Shown here piece by piece: positions 35,648-45,637 of a stretch of DNA of 53,351 bases. Numbering within the stretch: the first letter of the stretch is position 1; every line of letters starts with the position of its first letter. This stretch comes from DAMCAP01 sp964370205. Its GTDB lineage: Bacteria; Bacillota; Clostridia; Oscillospirales; Ruminococcaceae. The position numbers and the translations under genes were made by a program. The stretch is from positions 1 to 53,351 of the forward strand of contig CAYJIK010000006.1 in assembly GCA_964370205.1 (NCBI GenBank). The letters run 5' to 3'. Below the pieces are notes generated by a model. The model searched no databases. It saw only the letters and a list, made by a program, of their open reading frames with translations, and was not told the origin of the DNA.

Positions 35648-35773
35648 TATAAATCAGCCATCTAACGTTATTTACCACACCATATAGCTCTCCCCATAAA
35701 AAGTGACACCCCCACCGCAATCCGCATAAAATACAGCATATGCATATTGATACTACAAGAGAGGAGAGGTCGC

Positions 35774-36454
35774 ATGATAACTATACTTGTATACAATCCC
35801 GACACTGACGCCATTGAAACCTACCGACGTGAAGCGTTTGAAGCTATGCCGTACAATCGGGGCGGAACACTGTCTGTGCAGGAGTTTAGAGGGGTTTCTA
35901 ACAGCACTGTCCTGTGGACTGACAAGCGCTTTATGGAGACATTTAACGCTTTCCGCAGTTACTACGGTAGTCCGATACCTGCAAAGTTCGTGTTCAGACG
36001 CATCTGGGAGGGCGGTCACGGCGACCAATCACAGCACTACGCAGGTGGCTCGTTTGACACAGGGCAGGTGTTCACCGCCGAGCAACGTGCCGAACTGCAT
36101 CAGAGCGCCGTGGACTTTGGCAGATGGAGCTATGTTGAGCCACTCGAAATGACACCCACATGGGTACACTTTGATAAGCGGCTATACCCCCCGGCTTGCA
36201 GTGCAGGGTACATAATGTTAAAGCGTGGCAGTAAGGGTGTGTACGTGCTGATACTGCAAGACGCGCTGAATGCACTCGGTTTCACAGGCAGTGGACTGGA
36301 CGGCTTGTTCGGCAGTGGGACGGAAAACGCTGTCCGCCGCTTCCAACGTGCCAAAAACCTAATGCAGGACGGCATAGTCGGCTGTTCAACATGGCGAGCG
36401 CTCACCGCCGAAGCTAAAGGCATAGGCGAAACTTCGACAATAGTGCGACCGTAG
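35774..36454 (+). CDS. M15-type peptidase with a peptidoglycan-binding domain, no signal peptide
   Basis: A 226-residue protein. Residues about 20-140 match the D-Ala-D-Ala carboxypeptidase (M15) pattern: SQHYAGGSFDTGQ gives the first His and Asp zinc ligands and TWVHFD the last His. Residues about 150-215 form a peptidoglycan-binding domain 1 (LKRGSKGVYVLILQDALNAL, then DGLFGSGTENAVRRFQ). It probably cuts peptide links in peptidoglycan. No N-terminal signal sequence is visible, so it may act in the mother cell or spore, or leave by lysis. The ATG is chosen for the GAGGAGAGG site; an upstream TTG is possible. Confidence 0.83.
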   Translation: MITILVYNPDTDAIETYRREAFEAMPYNRGGTLSVQEFRGVSNSTVLWTDKRFMETFNAFRSYYGSPIPAKFVFRRIWEGGHGDQSQHYAGGSFDTGQVFTAEQRAELHQSAVDFGRWSYVEPLEMTPTWVHFDKRLYPPACSAGYIMLKRGSKGVYVLILQDALNALGFTGSGLDGLFGSGTENAVRRFQRAKNLMQDGIVGCSTWRALTAEAKGIGETSTIVRP

Positions 36455-36547
36455 GTCGCACTATGCAGTTTCGCCGGCAAAACCCCCACGGTGGTACGGC
36501 CGTAGGGGTGCGTTGCCAGACCAACGCTTTACGTTATTCGCCTACCG

Positions 36548-36699
36548 GGAGCGAGCGTAAACAACAACGTTGGGGCGAAGCCCCGGCGGCGTAAGCCGCC
36601 AAACGAAAGAAACCTCGGGCATAAGGCCCGAGGTTTCTTTCGTTTATTGAGCTTTGCTCAATGGGGCTTCGCCCCTACGTTGTTGTTTACGCTCGCTCC
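36548..36699. repeat. ~150-bp modular inverted-repeat element (copy C)
   Basis: Outer arms GGAGCGAGCGTAAACAACAA (36548) and its complement ending at 36699. Inner hairpins: GGGGCGAAGCCCC, GGCGGC/GCCGCC, a long central one with arms AAACGAAAGAAACCTCGGGC, and GAGC/GCTC. It combines the GTAAACAACAACGT arm core of copies A and D with the inner modules of copy E. Confidence 0.87.
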
Positions 36700-36822
36700 A
36701 CCTCTGTTCTCAAACGTAATGTATACAATCGTGAAACTTCGCACAAGTCCCTATGTGAACTGTTTCGGCAGTGAGGCTCCTCTAAACAAAAAACATAATT
36801 TACCAAACTACATAACAATGTA

Positions 36823-36892
36823 GGGGCAACCCCCACGGTCACTCGCACTATGGTTTTACCATCTAAGTCGAGGTGACCGTGGGGGTCGCCCC
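36823..36892. repeat. Long hairpin after the giant lipoprotein gene
   Basis: Arms GGGGCAACCCCCACGGTCAC and GTGACCGTGGGGGTCGCCCC, with a 30-nt loop. It lies 28 bp past the stop codon of the 1795-residue gene. It has no T-tract, but could still end or stabilise its transcript. It begins with the GTAGGGGC lead-in of the dispersed palindrome family. Confidence 0.65.
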
Positions 36893-36920
36893 GACGGTTT
36901 TGGTGGTCTTATTTATTCTG

Positions 36921-39900
36921 CTATGGGTTAGGGTCTGTTACAGTCTGCTCTGTTTCGTAGACTTCTGACACTGTGCCGTCTATGGAGGTTACTCGGATGG
37001 CGATGTTCGGGTAGGACTTCACCAGCGCCGTTTCATCTCCTAGGTTTAGCGGAGCGTCAGCTTCAGGGTCGTTCAGTAGTTCTACTGTTGCGCCTCGGCT
37101 GGGCACAAGGTAGCTTAGGAAGTCATTCAGTGTCCATGTTGGCCACAGTGGGTGTATCGAATCGTCCAGCCTTACCGTATCACCGCTGACCGATTGACCG
37201 TCCAGTGTGATAATTCTGGCTTGCTTTGCATTGTATGAAGCTACTTCAAACTTGTCTGAAGTTTCGATTACACTGGTGGGGACTGTCAGGTCGAGGTAGA
37301 TGGTTTCGTTCTCTGCTCTTAGCGTGAACGTCACCTTTACTATAAAGCTGTACTCTACAGCGTCCTTGATAGCGGTGGTTACATTTCCGCTCTTAGACAC
37401 ATGTACAGGATTCTGACCGCTGTTCGGTATTGCTTCAAACTTGTAGCTTACACCGTTTACAGTTCCGTCCGTCAAAGTCACCTGCAGATTTGTTGCACCT
37501 GTGACTGTTGTTAGGAGGTTGTTGTAGTTGCTACCGGTCATCCATGTTACTGCTTCGGCTACAGCTTCTGAGTCAATTGTCGAGATACTGCGTTCAGGGC
37601 TGACTGTTCCGTTTATAGACGTTACTATAATCTTCATGTCAGATGTTACAGACGGGTCGTTCCCCTGTGCTATCTCAATCTTTGTGCCACCCTCTGCCAC
37701 AGAACCTGTATAGATGTCTATCGTGGCTCCCAGTGACGGTACAAGTGCGTTAATCAGCTGGCTAACAGTGTAACCTGAGGCAAGCTCCGTTACGTTTTGG
37801 TTAACCAGTTTACCTACGCTCTCAGGGAGGGAAATGAGGTCGTTTCTACTTGCGGCAGTGGTACCGCTCACTATGCTCACAGGGCCGTATGTGACCTCGC
37901 CACCCACCTGCTCACCCTGTGTCAGGTCAGGTTCTTGTGACGGTACTGTCACTTCGAAGTACTTAGGATCAGTCGACTGTTCATCGAAGGTACCTGCCTT
38001 GATTTTCGTGACCACGCTTACTAAGAAGCGGTACTCTCCACTGGTGTCACGGCTGATATCTAAGAAGCCACCGGGGGAGGTGGACGCCGCTACTCCTCCG
38101 TTGCCTGTGCCTGCTTCTGTGTACTCTATACCGTCGTACTTCAGCACCATATCCACTTCATAGGTACTGCCGTTTATGTGTGGTTCGGGCTGTAGTATTA
38201 TCGGAGTTAGTGAAGCTGCGTCGTAAACTACGTCAAACTCCAGCGTTCTTAGGGACGTGTGCGCTTCCAGCATCTTCTGCTCGTCTGTCTGCTCGCCCAA
38301 GAAGGTAAAGTCCCTGATTTCTGTGGGGGACTGCACCTTACTGCCTTCCTTAGCAAGCGCCTTCATATAGTGGGTTGCTACGTTTGTTGCGGAAACTGCC
38401 GAACCCTTTGAAATTGTTATTGAGCGGTTTACGTCTTCGCTGAGTATCACCTGTACACCTTCTTGGTTTGCGTCAGGGGTGAGCACTGTGCCTTGGTTGT
38501 CTGTCACAAGCACGTAGATGTCGCCCGGGTGCGGTGCGAAGGTGACTGTTACCACTTCCTCGTGGTTGTAGTTGTTTTTGTCGGGGTCTATTGTGAATAT
38601 CGGTATGGTGGTCTGTGCGTTGTCCTTAACTTCGTAGTTGACCGTCACAGCGTCACTACTCAAATAACCTGTCAGTGTCGCTTGCGCTGTTATGCTTACC
38701 TGCCCAAGTGACATTGACGCAAAGCTTATCGGTATACCCTCATACGGGTTGGGGTAGGTGCTACCTGTGCCCACACGGTAACGGATAACCGCCCCTGTCG
38801 TGCTCACCGACAGCGACAATGTGTCAATATTCCTATCCACAACCCCTGACGGCCTACTAAAGTTTACCGCATCCACCTTCGCCTGCTGAAGCGACGTGTT
38901 AGCTAGTATCAGTTCGGCATACATATCATCAATAGAGTCCTGTGTCGCCGTCGGGGATATCAGTAGCGCCACGGCTTTATTGTGGGCGGTTACTAAAGTG
39001 CTCCACCCCTCAGGTAGGTAGTAGTTACCGTCGCTACCTCGGTAGTTGCCATTTTCATCGGGGATACCTGTTGCGTATCTGCTGGTGTTATCCACATAGT
39101 CCTGTAGTTCCTGCATTTCAAGCGGTTTTAGCACCAGTAGGTCAAGACTATCAAGTAGCGCATTTGTCTTCGCTATAATCTGGTCGTTATTAAGCTCCGG
39201 CATTTCCAACGCCCCCGCTCTGGCGGTGATAAACTCGCTCCAGCTCTCCTCGGTGTAGTCCTGTTGGCTTACATTACCAACGTCACGCCTTGCCGCATCG
39301 AGGTCAGGCTGGTTCACAAAGGTCAGCCTACTCTTAGCCTGCGCCAGATTGTTTATAGCGGTGGTTATCAGGGCGGGGAGCTCTTCGGTAGTGTAATCAC
39401 CTATGTTGTTTTCAAGTGTGATAGCGTCCGCAAGTGCTTCCTCGTACGCAAGCCATGTTGCGTCGGTGTAGTCACCCTGCTTTAGAACATAGACAGGTGT
39501 GTTATGGTTCGGGCCTATTTCAAGCGAAATTACCATGGTCAGTTCTTCCGCAGTTGCCACGCCTAAGGACACCACGAAACTGCGTGACTCAAGGATATGA
39601 CCTGAACGCTTACAGGTTACCCTTGCTACGTAGTTATTGTTTGGCACATCTTCAAACAGTACAGATATGCTGTTATCCTCTATAAGCACACTCTGTGACA
39701 CTATCACTTGGTCATCAGGGGCTGACGAAGAATGTCCGTACGGTATCTTCACAAGGTCTACCACTGCGTAGACTGTGCCGTCGTTTACGTCCCCTGTGAT
39801 TATTGCGTTTACAGTTACGTCCGCCTGCGATATTATCGGCTCTACAGACGATACAGTACCTAGGTTTTCCTTGATGGGACCTACAATGTTACTTGTCGCC

Positions 39901-42308
39901 TTGCCCAGTACAGGTAACTGACCTGTCACAGTTACTCGTAGGTACTTGCCTACGTAGCTGTACGGTATGAGGTAGTTCATGGAGGTTGCCGTGCCGCCTA
40001 TCGCTGTTTCCCAGCCCGACGTGCCGTCGTCCGACACCTGCCACAGGTAGGTTACACGCCCCTCGGCGGACAGATTTGATGAAAGTTGCGCCATGCTCTT
40101 GGCATACTCGCCTGAGATCAGTTCGTCACTTGTTATTTTAGCGGTGGTGACGCTCAGTAGTGGGTCTACCGACACGATAAAGCTGCTTACCGCTGACTGA
40201 TAAAGTGTCCCTGCGGTGGCGTCCTTTGTGGCGGTGACTGTTATTACGGCGCTACCCTCCATATCCTGAGTGGTTACAGTGATTTTGCCGCCGGAATAGC
40301 TGGCTGTGGCGATGTCCTCGTTGGAGCTTTCCATTGTTACCTTTACGCCGTCGGCTACGTTGCCGTCCTCGCCCAGTATGCGGACATTCTCTTTGACAAC
40401 TTTGCTCTCACCCTGTCCCATTACCACGCCTTCTGTGTTTATCTCAAGTGTCAGACGCTCTATGTTCTGCGTTGCGGAGTCGGGGGAGACCGCAACTTGG
40501 ACATTTAGGCGGTCGCCCGCTGTGTTGCCTGCCGTTTCCGCTGTTATGAGCAGTGTGGCAACTCCGGGGGATACACCTGTGACGTTGCCCACGCTGTCCA
40601 CTCGGAATACGCTTGTGTTACTGCTGTAGTAGCGGTAGCTGACGTTGTCGAGGTCTACGCTGTCGTCGGTACTTACCGCGTACGGCGATACCTGCGTGGT
40701 CTGCCCTGCTTCTATATCGACAAGGGACGGATGGACAAGCGTTATGGTCTTGTCACGCTCGGTCACTTGGTCATTTGAGTTTGTGAAGATGTCCTCGGAC
40801 AGTATAACCTGCGCACTCGCTGAGATGGTGGTCACCACACCTTGTCCTGTCACACGGACAGGGACGGTGGAGGTGAGCTTACCTATCTGACTACCGCTTG
40901 TGCTCATATGTATCTGCGGTAGGACTGTGCTACTGCTGTTACCTGTAACGCTCACACTGCTTATCGATACCGATCCCGAAATGTCCAGTATAGCGGCGTC
41001 GGTCATCTTGACGGTGGTGGCTCTATCCCCAAGAGTTACGTGGGAGGGGTCATTTATGTTTAGTGTGGTTAGTTTTGCGTTTATTGTGACGGGCGCAAAG
41101 GTGTTCACGCTGACGGTGGACAGATTTACTGTGCTGTTACCGTCGCTGTCTATGATACACTCGCTTTCGATGTCGATACTACCTACCGTCGCTTCGTCAC
41201 GCAGGAGAATTCGGGGCGGTTCGAGCACGACAAAGTTATTCACTCCGCCGATATTCTGCGCCGTGTGAATGTCCTGCTTGTTTACGATTATTTCGTCCAC
41301 CTCAGTGTCGCCGCCCAGCTCTATTGTCTGACGGCCGCCACCGTATATGTAAAGTGTGTCTATATTCGAGTTGTCAAATGTCACCGTGTCATTCGCTACA
41401 GAGGCGTGTATTATGACTGTATCGTAGTTTACAGCGTTATAACTACCGCCCTCAGTGACAGTGAGAGAGCCTTGGGATGGTGTAGCGGAGGGTCTTGGGC
41501 TTGTGCTACCCGGCCATGAGGTTATGTTGTCGTCATCTTCGCCTTCAAAGCGGATGTTATCCTCGTTACGGTATGCGTCTACTTCAGTGCTACCGCTTTC
41601 AACAATCTGTGTGACAGCGTTAGCTTCAAAGCTTTCAAGTTCCACGTTGTCAAGCTCTACGTCAATGTAGGCATAGTTGTAACCCTGCTCGGTGGAGACA
41701 GTTGTAAAGCCCTCGCCTGTCATACCGATATCTTCAGTTATGACAGCAGGGGTATAAAGCGTGACATTCTCTATCTCGGTGGTAGAGCCTGCACGCAGTG
41801 TGACAGTTTCGTGCGGACGGTGCAGTTCAACGTCCTCTATGGTACAGCCCATCAGGTTCACCTGACCGCCGCCCTCGATGATGAGCATATCGGCAGTGAC
41901 ATTATTGAGCGTTACTACACCATCGGCAACGTCCGCCGTTATAGTTATAACGGTGTATTCACCACCTGTAATGGTGCGTGGATATGTAATGTTAAACGCA
42001 CCGGGGATAGGGGTCGGGGTGGGGACAGTAGGGACAGTTGTCCCTGTTGGTTTTGGGGTAGCGGTTGGGGTGGGGGTCGGAGTTGGCGTGGGGCTGGGGG
42101 AGGGACTTGCCGACGGCGACGGAGTGGGTGAAGGCGTTGGGGTCGGGGTCGGGGTGGCACTCGGAGACGGCGACACTTCAGGCTCGGAGGAGGACACCTC
42201 CGGAGCTTCGGAAGGCTCGCCAAACGGCAACTGTATGCCGTCACATCCTGTGAGCACCAGTGAGAGTGCAAGTAGTATAGCAATAACGTTAACAAATCGT
42301 TTATTCAC
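36921..42308 (-). CDS. Giant multi-domain surface lipoprotein
   Basis: A 1795-residue protein exposed outside the cell. It has a lipoprotein signal with SLVLTGC (Cys near 22) and a Ser/Thr/Pro spacer to about 105. Two related beta-rich units begin with GGEYTVITI and GGSYNAVNY (about 112 and 290). A BIG2-like stretch is near 545-690. FIVAR-like helical repeats lie at about 940-1150 (DYTDATWLAYEEALADA). A chitobiase-C-terminal-like stretch follows, then two copies of a domain with INALVPSLGAT and LSYLVPSRGAT (about 1516 and 1726). It starts with GTG behind GGAAGG. FIVAR and BIG2 domains suggest adhesion or glycan binding; no catalytic domain was seen. Confidence 0.88.
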   Translation of the reverse strand: MNKRFVNVIAILLALSLVLTGCDGIQLPFGEPSEAPEVSSSEPEVSPSPSATPTPTPTPSPTPSPSASPSPSPTPTPTPTPTATPKPTGTTVPTVPTPTPIPGAFNITYPRTITGGEYTVITITADVADGVVTLNNVTADMLIIEGGGQVNLMGCTIEDVELHRPHETVTLRAGSTTEIENVTLYTPAVITEDIGMTGEGFTTVSTEQGYNYAYIDVELDNVELESFEANAVTQIVESGSTEVDAYRNEDNIRFEGEDDDNITSWPGSTSPRPSATPSQGSLTVTEGGSYNAVNYDTVIIHASVANDTVTFDNSNIDTLYIYGGGRQTIELGGDTEVDEIIVNKQDIHTAQNIGGVNNFVVLEPPRILLRDEATVGSIDIESECIIDSDGNSTVNLSTVSVNTFAPVTINAKLTTLNINDPSHVTLGDRATTVKMTDAAILDISGSVSISSVSVTGNSSSTVLPQIHMSTSGSQIGKLTSTVPVRVTGQGVVTTISASAQVILSEDIFTNSNDQVTERDKTITLVHPSLVDIEAGQTTQVSPYAVSTDDSVDLDNVSYRYYSSNTSVFRVDSVGNVTGVSPGVATLLITAETAGNTAGDRLNVQVAVSPDSATQNIERLTLEINTEGVVMGQGESKVVKENVRILGEDGNVADGVKVTMESSNEDIATASYSGGKITVTTQDMEGSAVITVTATKDATAGTLYQSAVSSFIVSVDPLLSVTTAKITSDELISGEYAKSMAQLSSNLSAEGRVTYLWQVSDDGTSGWETAIGGTATSMNYLIPYSYVGKYLRVTVTGQLPVLGKATSNIVGPIKENLGTVSSVEPIISQADVTVNAIITGDVNDGTVYAVVDLVKIPYGHSSSAPDDQVIVSQSVLIEDNSISVLFEDVPNNNYVARVTCKRSGHILESRSFVVSLGVATAEELTMVISLEIGPNHNTPVYVLKQGDYTDATWLAYEEALADAITLENNIGDYTTEELPALITTAINNLAQAKSRLTFVNQPDLDAARRDVGNVSQQDYTEESWSEFITARAGALEMPELNNDQIIAKTNALLDSLDLLVLKPLEMQELQDYVDNTSRYATGIPDENGNYRGSDGNYYLPEGWSTLVTAHNKAVALLISPTATQDSIDDMYAELILANTSLQQAKVDAVNFSRPSGVVDRNIDTLSLSVSTTGAVIRYRVGTGSTYPNPYEGIPISFASMSLGQVSITAQATLTGYLSSDAVTVNYEVKDNAQTTIPIFTIDPDKNNYNHEEVVTVTFAPHPGDIYVLVTDNQGTVLTPDANQEGVQVILSEDVNRSITISKGSAVSATNVATHYMKALAKEGSKVQSPTEIRDFTFLGEQTDEQKMLEAHTSLRTLEFDVVYDAASLTPIILQPEPHINGSTYEVDMVLKYDGIEYTEAGTGNGGVAASTSPGGFLDISRDTSGEYRFLVSVVTKIKAGTFDEQSTDPKYFEVTVPSQEPDLTQGEQVGGEVTYGPVSIVSGTTAASRNDLISLPESVGKLVNQNVTELASGYTVSQLINALVPSLGATIDIYTGSVAEGGTKIEIAQGNDPSVTSDMKIIVTSINGTVSPERSISTIDSEAVAEAVTWMTGSNYNNLLTTVTGATNLQVTLTDGTVNGVSYKFEAIPNSGQNPVHVSKSGNVTTAIKDAVEYSFIVKVTFTLRAENETIYLDLTVPTSVIETSDKFEVASYNAKQARIITLDGQSVSGDTVRLDDSIHPLWPTWTLNDFLSYLVPSRGATVELLNDPEADAPLNLGDETALVKSYPNIAIRVTSIDGTVSEVYETEQTVTDPNP

Positions 42309-42439
42309 AAATAACCTTCCTTCCCATGCGTGGCACGGCTTCTATATTAAACAAGCTTGAACAATATTAAAGACGAAAACAAATACACCCTGACGCTCTT
42401 ATCAAAAACAATATGAAAGTTATAAAAAGGTCGGCGCAA

Positions 42440-42467
42440 GGTATACATTATTGAGATTTTATGTCAA
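42440..42467 (-). promoter_or_regulatory. Possible promoter of the giant lipoprotein gene
   Basis: Minus strand: TTGACA, 16-bp spacer and TATACC, about 130 bp before the GTG start. The -10 is weak. The surrounding 42309-42798 holds no gene. Confidence 0.45.
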
Positions 42468-42798
42468 TTATATGTACTGTATGTATAACACAGTCATGGA
42501 ATTACTTGCGGTAACTTCAAATGCGTATATAGACAGCACTACTCTATAATAATATCGACATATACATCTTTATAATAACATAAGTTACAGAAAAAACAAC
42601 AGGGGGAAGGGGGAGAAATTCGCATTTGCGGTAAATATACTTTATCTGTTTTTGGAACAGAGGGCGGAGATGTTGTTGTTTTTCATGCACGTGGGATGAA
42701 TACGGTTTTGGGGTAGTCGCCGTGTGTGGTTGAAACGGCGATGTGTGAACTTTGTAGGTGGTGCTCGGCTAAATTTTTACGCTGTACCCCCGACGGAC

Positions 42799-42947
42799 GG
42801 TAGCGTAAACAACAACGTCCCGGCAGTAGCCATGTCGGCTCGCAAGCCGACTAAGAAAACCCCCTTTTGCCCCAAAGGGCAAAACGTGGGTTTCTTTCTT
42901 CCCTTTGGGCAGAAGGCTACTGCCGGGACGTTGTTGTTTCCACTACC
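42799..42947. repeat. ~150-bp modular inverted-repeat element (copy D)
   Basis: Outer arms GGTAGCGTAAACAACAACGT (42799) and its near-complement ending at 42947. Inner hairpins: GTCGGCT/AAGCCGAC, a central one around TTTTGCCC/GGGCAAAA, and CCCTTTGGG. The CATGTCGGCTCGCAAGCCGA module is shared with copy A. The rest of the gap to 43175 shows no gene. Confidence 0.87.
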
Positions 42948-43175
42948 TCCAGACCCAAGCAACCACCTACCACACTGCTAAAACTCCCGCTCCCAACTGC
43001 CTGACGCGCTTGCAAGCGGTAGTTTCCACCTATATTTTTCGCCTTTATAGAAAAAGGAGACAAGTCTCACCAAGCCAAATTACCAAAAAACGCAAAACAT
43101 AGGAGCCGATGCAGTCATCAACCCCTATGTCTTTATATATAGAAAAATTCCTGAACCAACAGTTATTTTACCCTT

Positions 43176-44177
43176 TTACTCGGGAGTACTATCTGTCGGG
43201 GCGGTATCCGCCGTTGTCGGGGCGGTTTGTTCGGGGGTTTCCGGCTGTGGTGTCACCTGCTCGGAAGGTGAGACGGGAGGGACAGTCGGTGCGGTCGGTT
43301 GTGGTTGTGGTGCGTTTTCCGCTGTTGCGCCGTCGGTGTGTGGTGCGGCGGTGGGGACATTTGTCGTTATCGGCACGTATGAATTCAGCATAGACAGCAC
43401 AGCCCCAAGCGCATATAGCGCCATAGCAAACAGCAGTCCGACCTTTAGCGTGTCCGCAAGCCCTAGCGCTTCCTCTACAGAGAGTAGCGCTATCCCCTCG
43501 GTGACAGTGTGTACCACGCCGACAAACGCAGTCGCCATACCATATCTAAGCGCCCTAGTGACACTTCGTCTACTGCGGACACCTGAGATGATTTTCGTAA
43601 CATGTATAGCAAACAGCACAAACAACAGCATAAAACAGACGGTGAGAAGGTTTGCGGAGTGGGTGACAATCTGCTTCATTCTCGAGAAGGTCACCACCGT
43701 AAACACCCCTGCCCAGACAGGCAGTATAGCCACAAACAAACCTGCAAAGAAGCTCGCTGTCTGGCGGTGAAGCGGTGTACAGTACACAAGCAAAAGCCCC
43801 ACACCACCGGCAAGCGCAAGCCCTGCCTCGGCTATCAAAAGCCACTGCGGTAGTACGATTAAAACGTCGGTGGACGGATAGGTGTAAAAGGTAGCCACGC
43901 TGTAAGCTGTCATAACGGCGCCCAGTAGCAACCCGAAAACTCTGTAGTATACGCCTGTGACAGGTCGGTGCTTAACAAGCGTTCCCGAATGCGGAAAAAA
44001 CAGCAGTATCGCCACCACCGCCGCCATAGCTATCGCAAACGCCATGGAGAGCGTGTCTGCCCCGGCGACATAAAAACCTGTAGCGGCATCTATGTAAGTA
44101 AGCGAGAGCATCACCCTAAACACCCCACATACAGCCATCGCCACAAAGAAAAAACCAAGTAAAACAACTTTATTCAA
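43176..44177 (-). CDS. Polytopic membrane protein with a Pro/Thr-rich tail
   Basis: A 333-residue protein of unknown function. About eight membrane segments fill residues 1-270. The last 60 residues are a disordered Pro/Thr/Ala/Gln tail (QPQPTAPTVPPVSPSEQ), probably outside or at the membrane surface. TTG at 44177 is taken as start because AAAGGGG lies 8 bp upstream; the open frame goes back to an ATG at 44213 that lacks a site. No known family was recognised. It stands alone between the giant lipoprotein and the divergent SpoIID-like gene. Confidence 0.8.
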   Translation of the reverse strand: MNKVVLLGFFFVAMAVCGVFRVMLSLTYIDAATGFYVAGADTLSMAFAIAMAAVVAILLFFPHSGTLVKHRPVTGVYYRVFGLLLGAVMTAYSVATFYTYPSTDVLIVLPQWLLIAEAGLALAGGVGLLLVYCTPLHRQTASFFAGLFVAILPVWAGVFTVVTFSRMKQIVTHSANLLTVCFMLLFVLFAIHVTKIISGVRSRRSVTRALRYGMATAFVGVVHTVTEGIALLSVEEALGLADTLKVGLLFAMALYALGAVLSMLNSYVPITTNVPTAAPHTDGATAENAPQPQPTAPTVPPVSPSEQVTPQPETPEQTAPTTADTAPTDSTPE

Positions 44178-44508
44178 CTTAAAAGCCCCTTTCCGATACA
44201 AAGCACCCCTCATAACTCATCCTAAAAATAGGACAAAATATAGGGCGCACAGTAATAATACACAACTTGTCTTAATATATTTGAACTACTACATAATACT
44301 ACCATATCGCAGTAAAGTCAATTAGTTTAAGCGGTAAGCGTCAGGAATTTAGCCACAAATGGCATAACCTCCCTTTTCGCCCATTACCCATCTATGAACA
44401 AACCTTTGTAGGGGCGTTCTGTGACCGTCCGCTCGTCCCTCGTTCCCCACACTTCCCTATGAGACACCACCCAACTCCTAATTCCTAATTATAAAAAAGG
44501 AGAACATC
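44178..44508. other. Divergent intergenic region
   Basis: No gene. It should hold the promoters of the divergent membrane-protein and SpoIID-like genes. One GTAGGGGCG-family palindrome lies at about 44408-44433, and the AACTCCTAATTCCTAATT motif that recurs before several genes is at 44470. Confidence 0.4.
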
Positions 44509-45588
44509 ATGAAAATTTTACCTATGGGAATATTTGCGCTGTCGGTAGCAACACTTTTAATACCACTTGTTACACTTATGGAAGCGCCTGACAGAAACTT
44601 GCCTATTCCTCACACACCTGTTTTAAGCACGTCACAAACAGTGCTGCCGACAGAGGTATCGTCCCAAGAGCCCGAGACTGTGCAGACACTTTCCTCGTCG
44701 GTAAATCACGAGCTGGGTCAGCAGTATTTCACTGACAGTGTCGAGATTTTCGACTACACAACAGGTAGAAAGAGCACCATAAGCACCTTCGATTTTGTGG
44801 TGGGCGCACTTGCTGTGGAGATGTCCACCTCCTTTGAGATGGAAGCGCTCAAAGCGCAGGCGGTGGCGGCGCATACCTATATGATATATGTCAAAGAGAT
44901 GCAAGAGATAAGCCCCGACCCCAAACACTACGGTGCGGACATTTCCGTCAATTCACTTGCTCGAGAAGGTTTTATGACGAATGATCAGATACGTGACTGG
45001 TATGGCGACAACTATGACGAAGCTATGGAGATACTGACAGAAGCGGCGACAGTCGGGATGAACACTCTGCTTGTGTACGAGGGGGACGTGGCGCTGGCGG
45101 CGTACCACTCGACAAGTGCGGGCACAACGGAGGACGCCAAGAATGTCTGGAGCAGGGGGTTTGACTACCTAGCCCCCGTGGACAGTCCCGGCGACCTGCT
45201 GGCGAGTTCCTACAAGACCGAGGAAATGTTCACTGACGATGAACTGGAACGGCTACTTGTTTCGTACAACCCCGAGATAGTGTTCGGCGAGGACGTGTCC
45301 GAATGGATAATCCCTAACGGATACTCGGATTCGGGATATGTAACCTCAGTGAAGGTCGGAGCGGCGACACTACACGGCACCGAGTTTAGAGAAGCACTTT
45401 CGCTACGCTCCTCAAACTTCGACATAGATTACGAGGACGGTGTGTTCACGATAGTGACCTACGGGTACGGCCACGGCGTAGGCATGAGCCAATACGGTGC
45501 GCAGTACATGGCGGAGCAAGGAAGTAGCTACGAAGATATTCTGCGTCACTACTACACAGGCGTGGAGTTGGTTACACGTGAACAGTAA
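44509..45588 (+). CDS. SpoIID/LytB-domain protein
   Basis: A 359-residue protein with one N-terminal hydrophobic helix (about 5-24), a Thr/Ser/Pro linker and a SpoIID domain. In SpoIID, a lytic transglycosylase of forespore engulfment, the catalytic Glu lies in a EM..F..EALKAQAVAARTY motif; here AVEMSTSFEMEALKAQAVAA, with Glu intact, is at about residue 103. The C-terminal GYGHGVGMSQYGA matches the family signature. It may be SpoIID itself or a paralogue, because the usual neighbours spoIIQ and spoIIID are absent. Start behind AAAAAAGGAG. Confidence 0.9.
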   Translation: MKILPMGIFALSVATLLIPLVTLMEAPDRNLPIPHTPVLSTSQTVLPTEVSSQEPETVQTLSSSVNHELGQQYFTDSVEIFDYTTGRKSTISTFDFVVGALAVEMSTSFEMEALKAQAVAAHTYMIYVKEMQEISPDPKHYGADISVNSLAREGFMTNDQIRDWYGDNYDEAMEILTEAATVGMNTLLVYEGDVALAAYHSTSAGTTEDAKNVWSRGFDYLAPVDSPGDLLASSYKTEEMFTDDELERLLVSYNPEIVFGEDVSEWIIPNGYSDSGYVTSVKVGAATLHGTEFREALSLRSSNFDIDYEDGVFTIVTYGYGHGVGMSQYGAQYMAEQGSSYEDILRHYYTGVELVTREQ

Positions 45589-45637
45589 CGCTGCTTGATA
45601 GCTCACGTGAGAACATTTCACCTACAAAGCGTGAATT

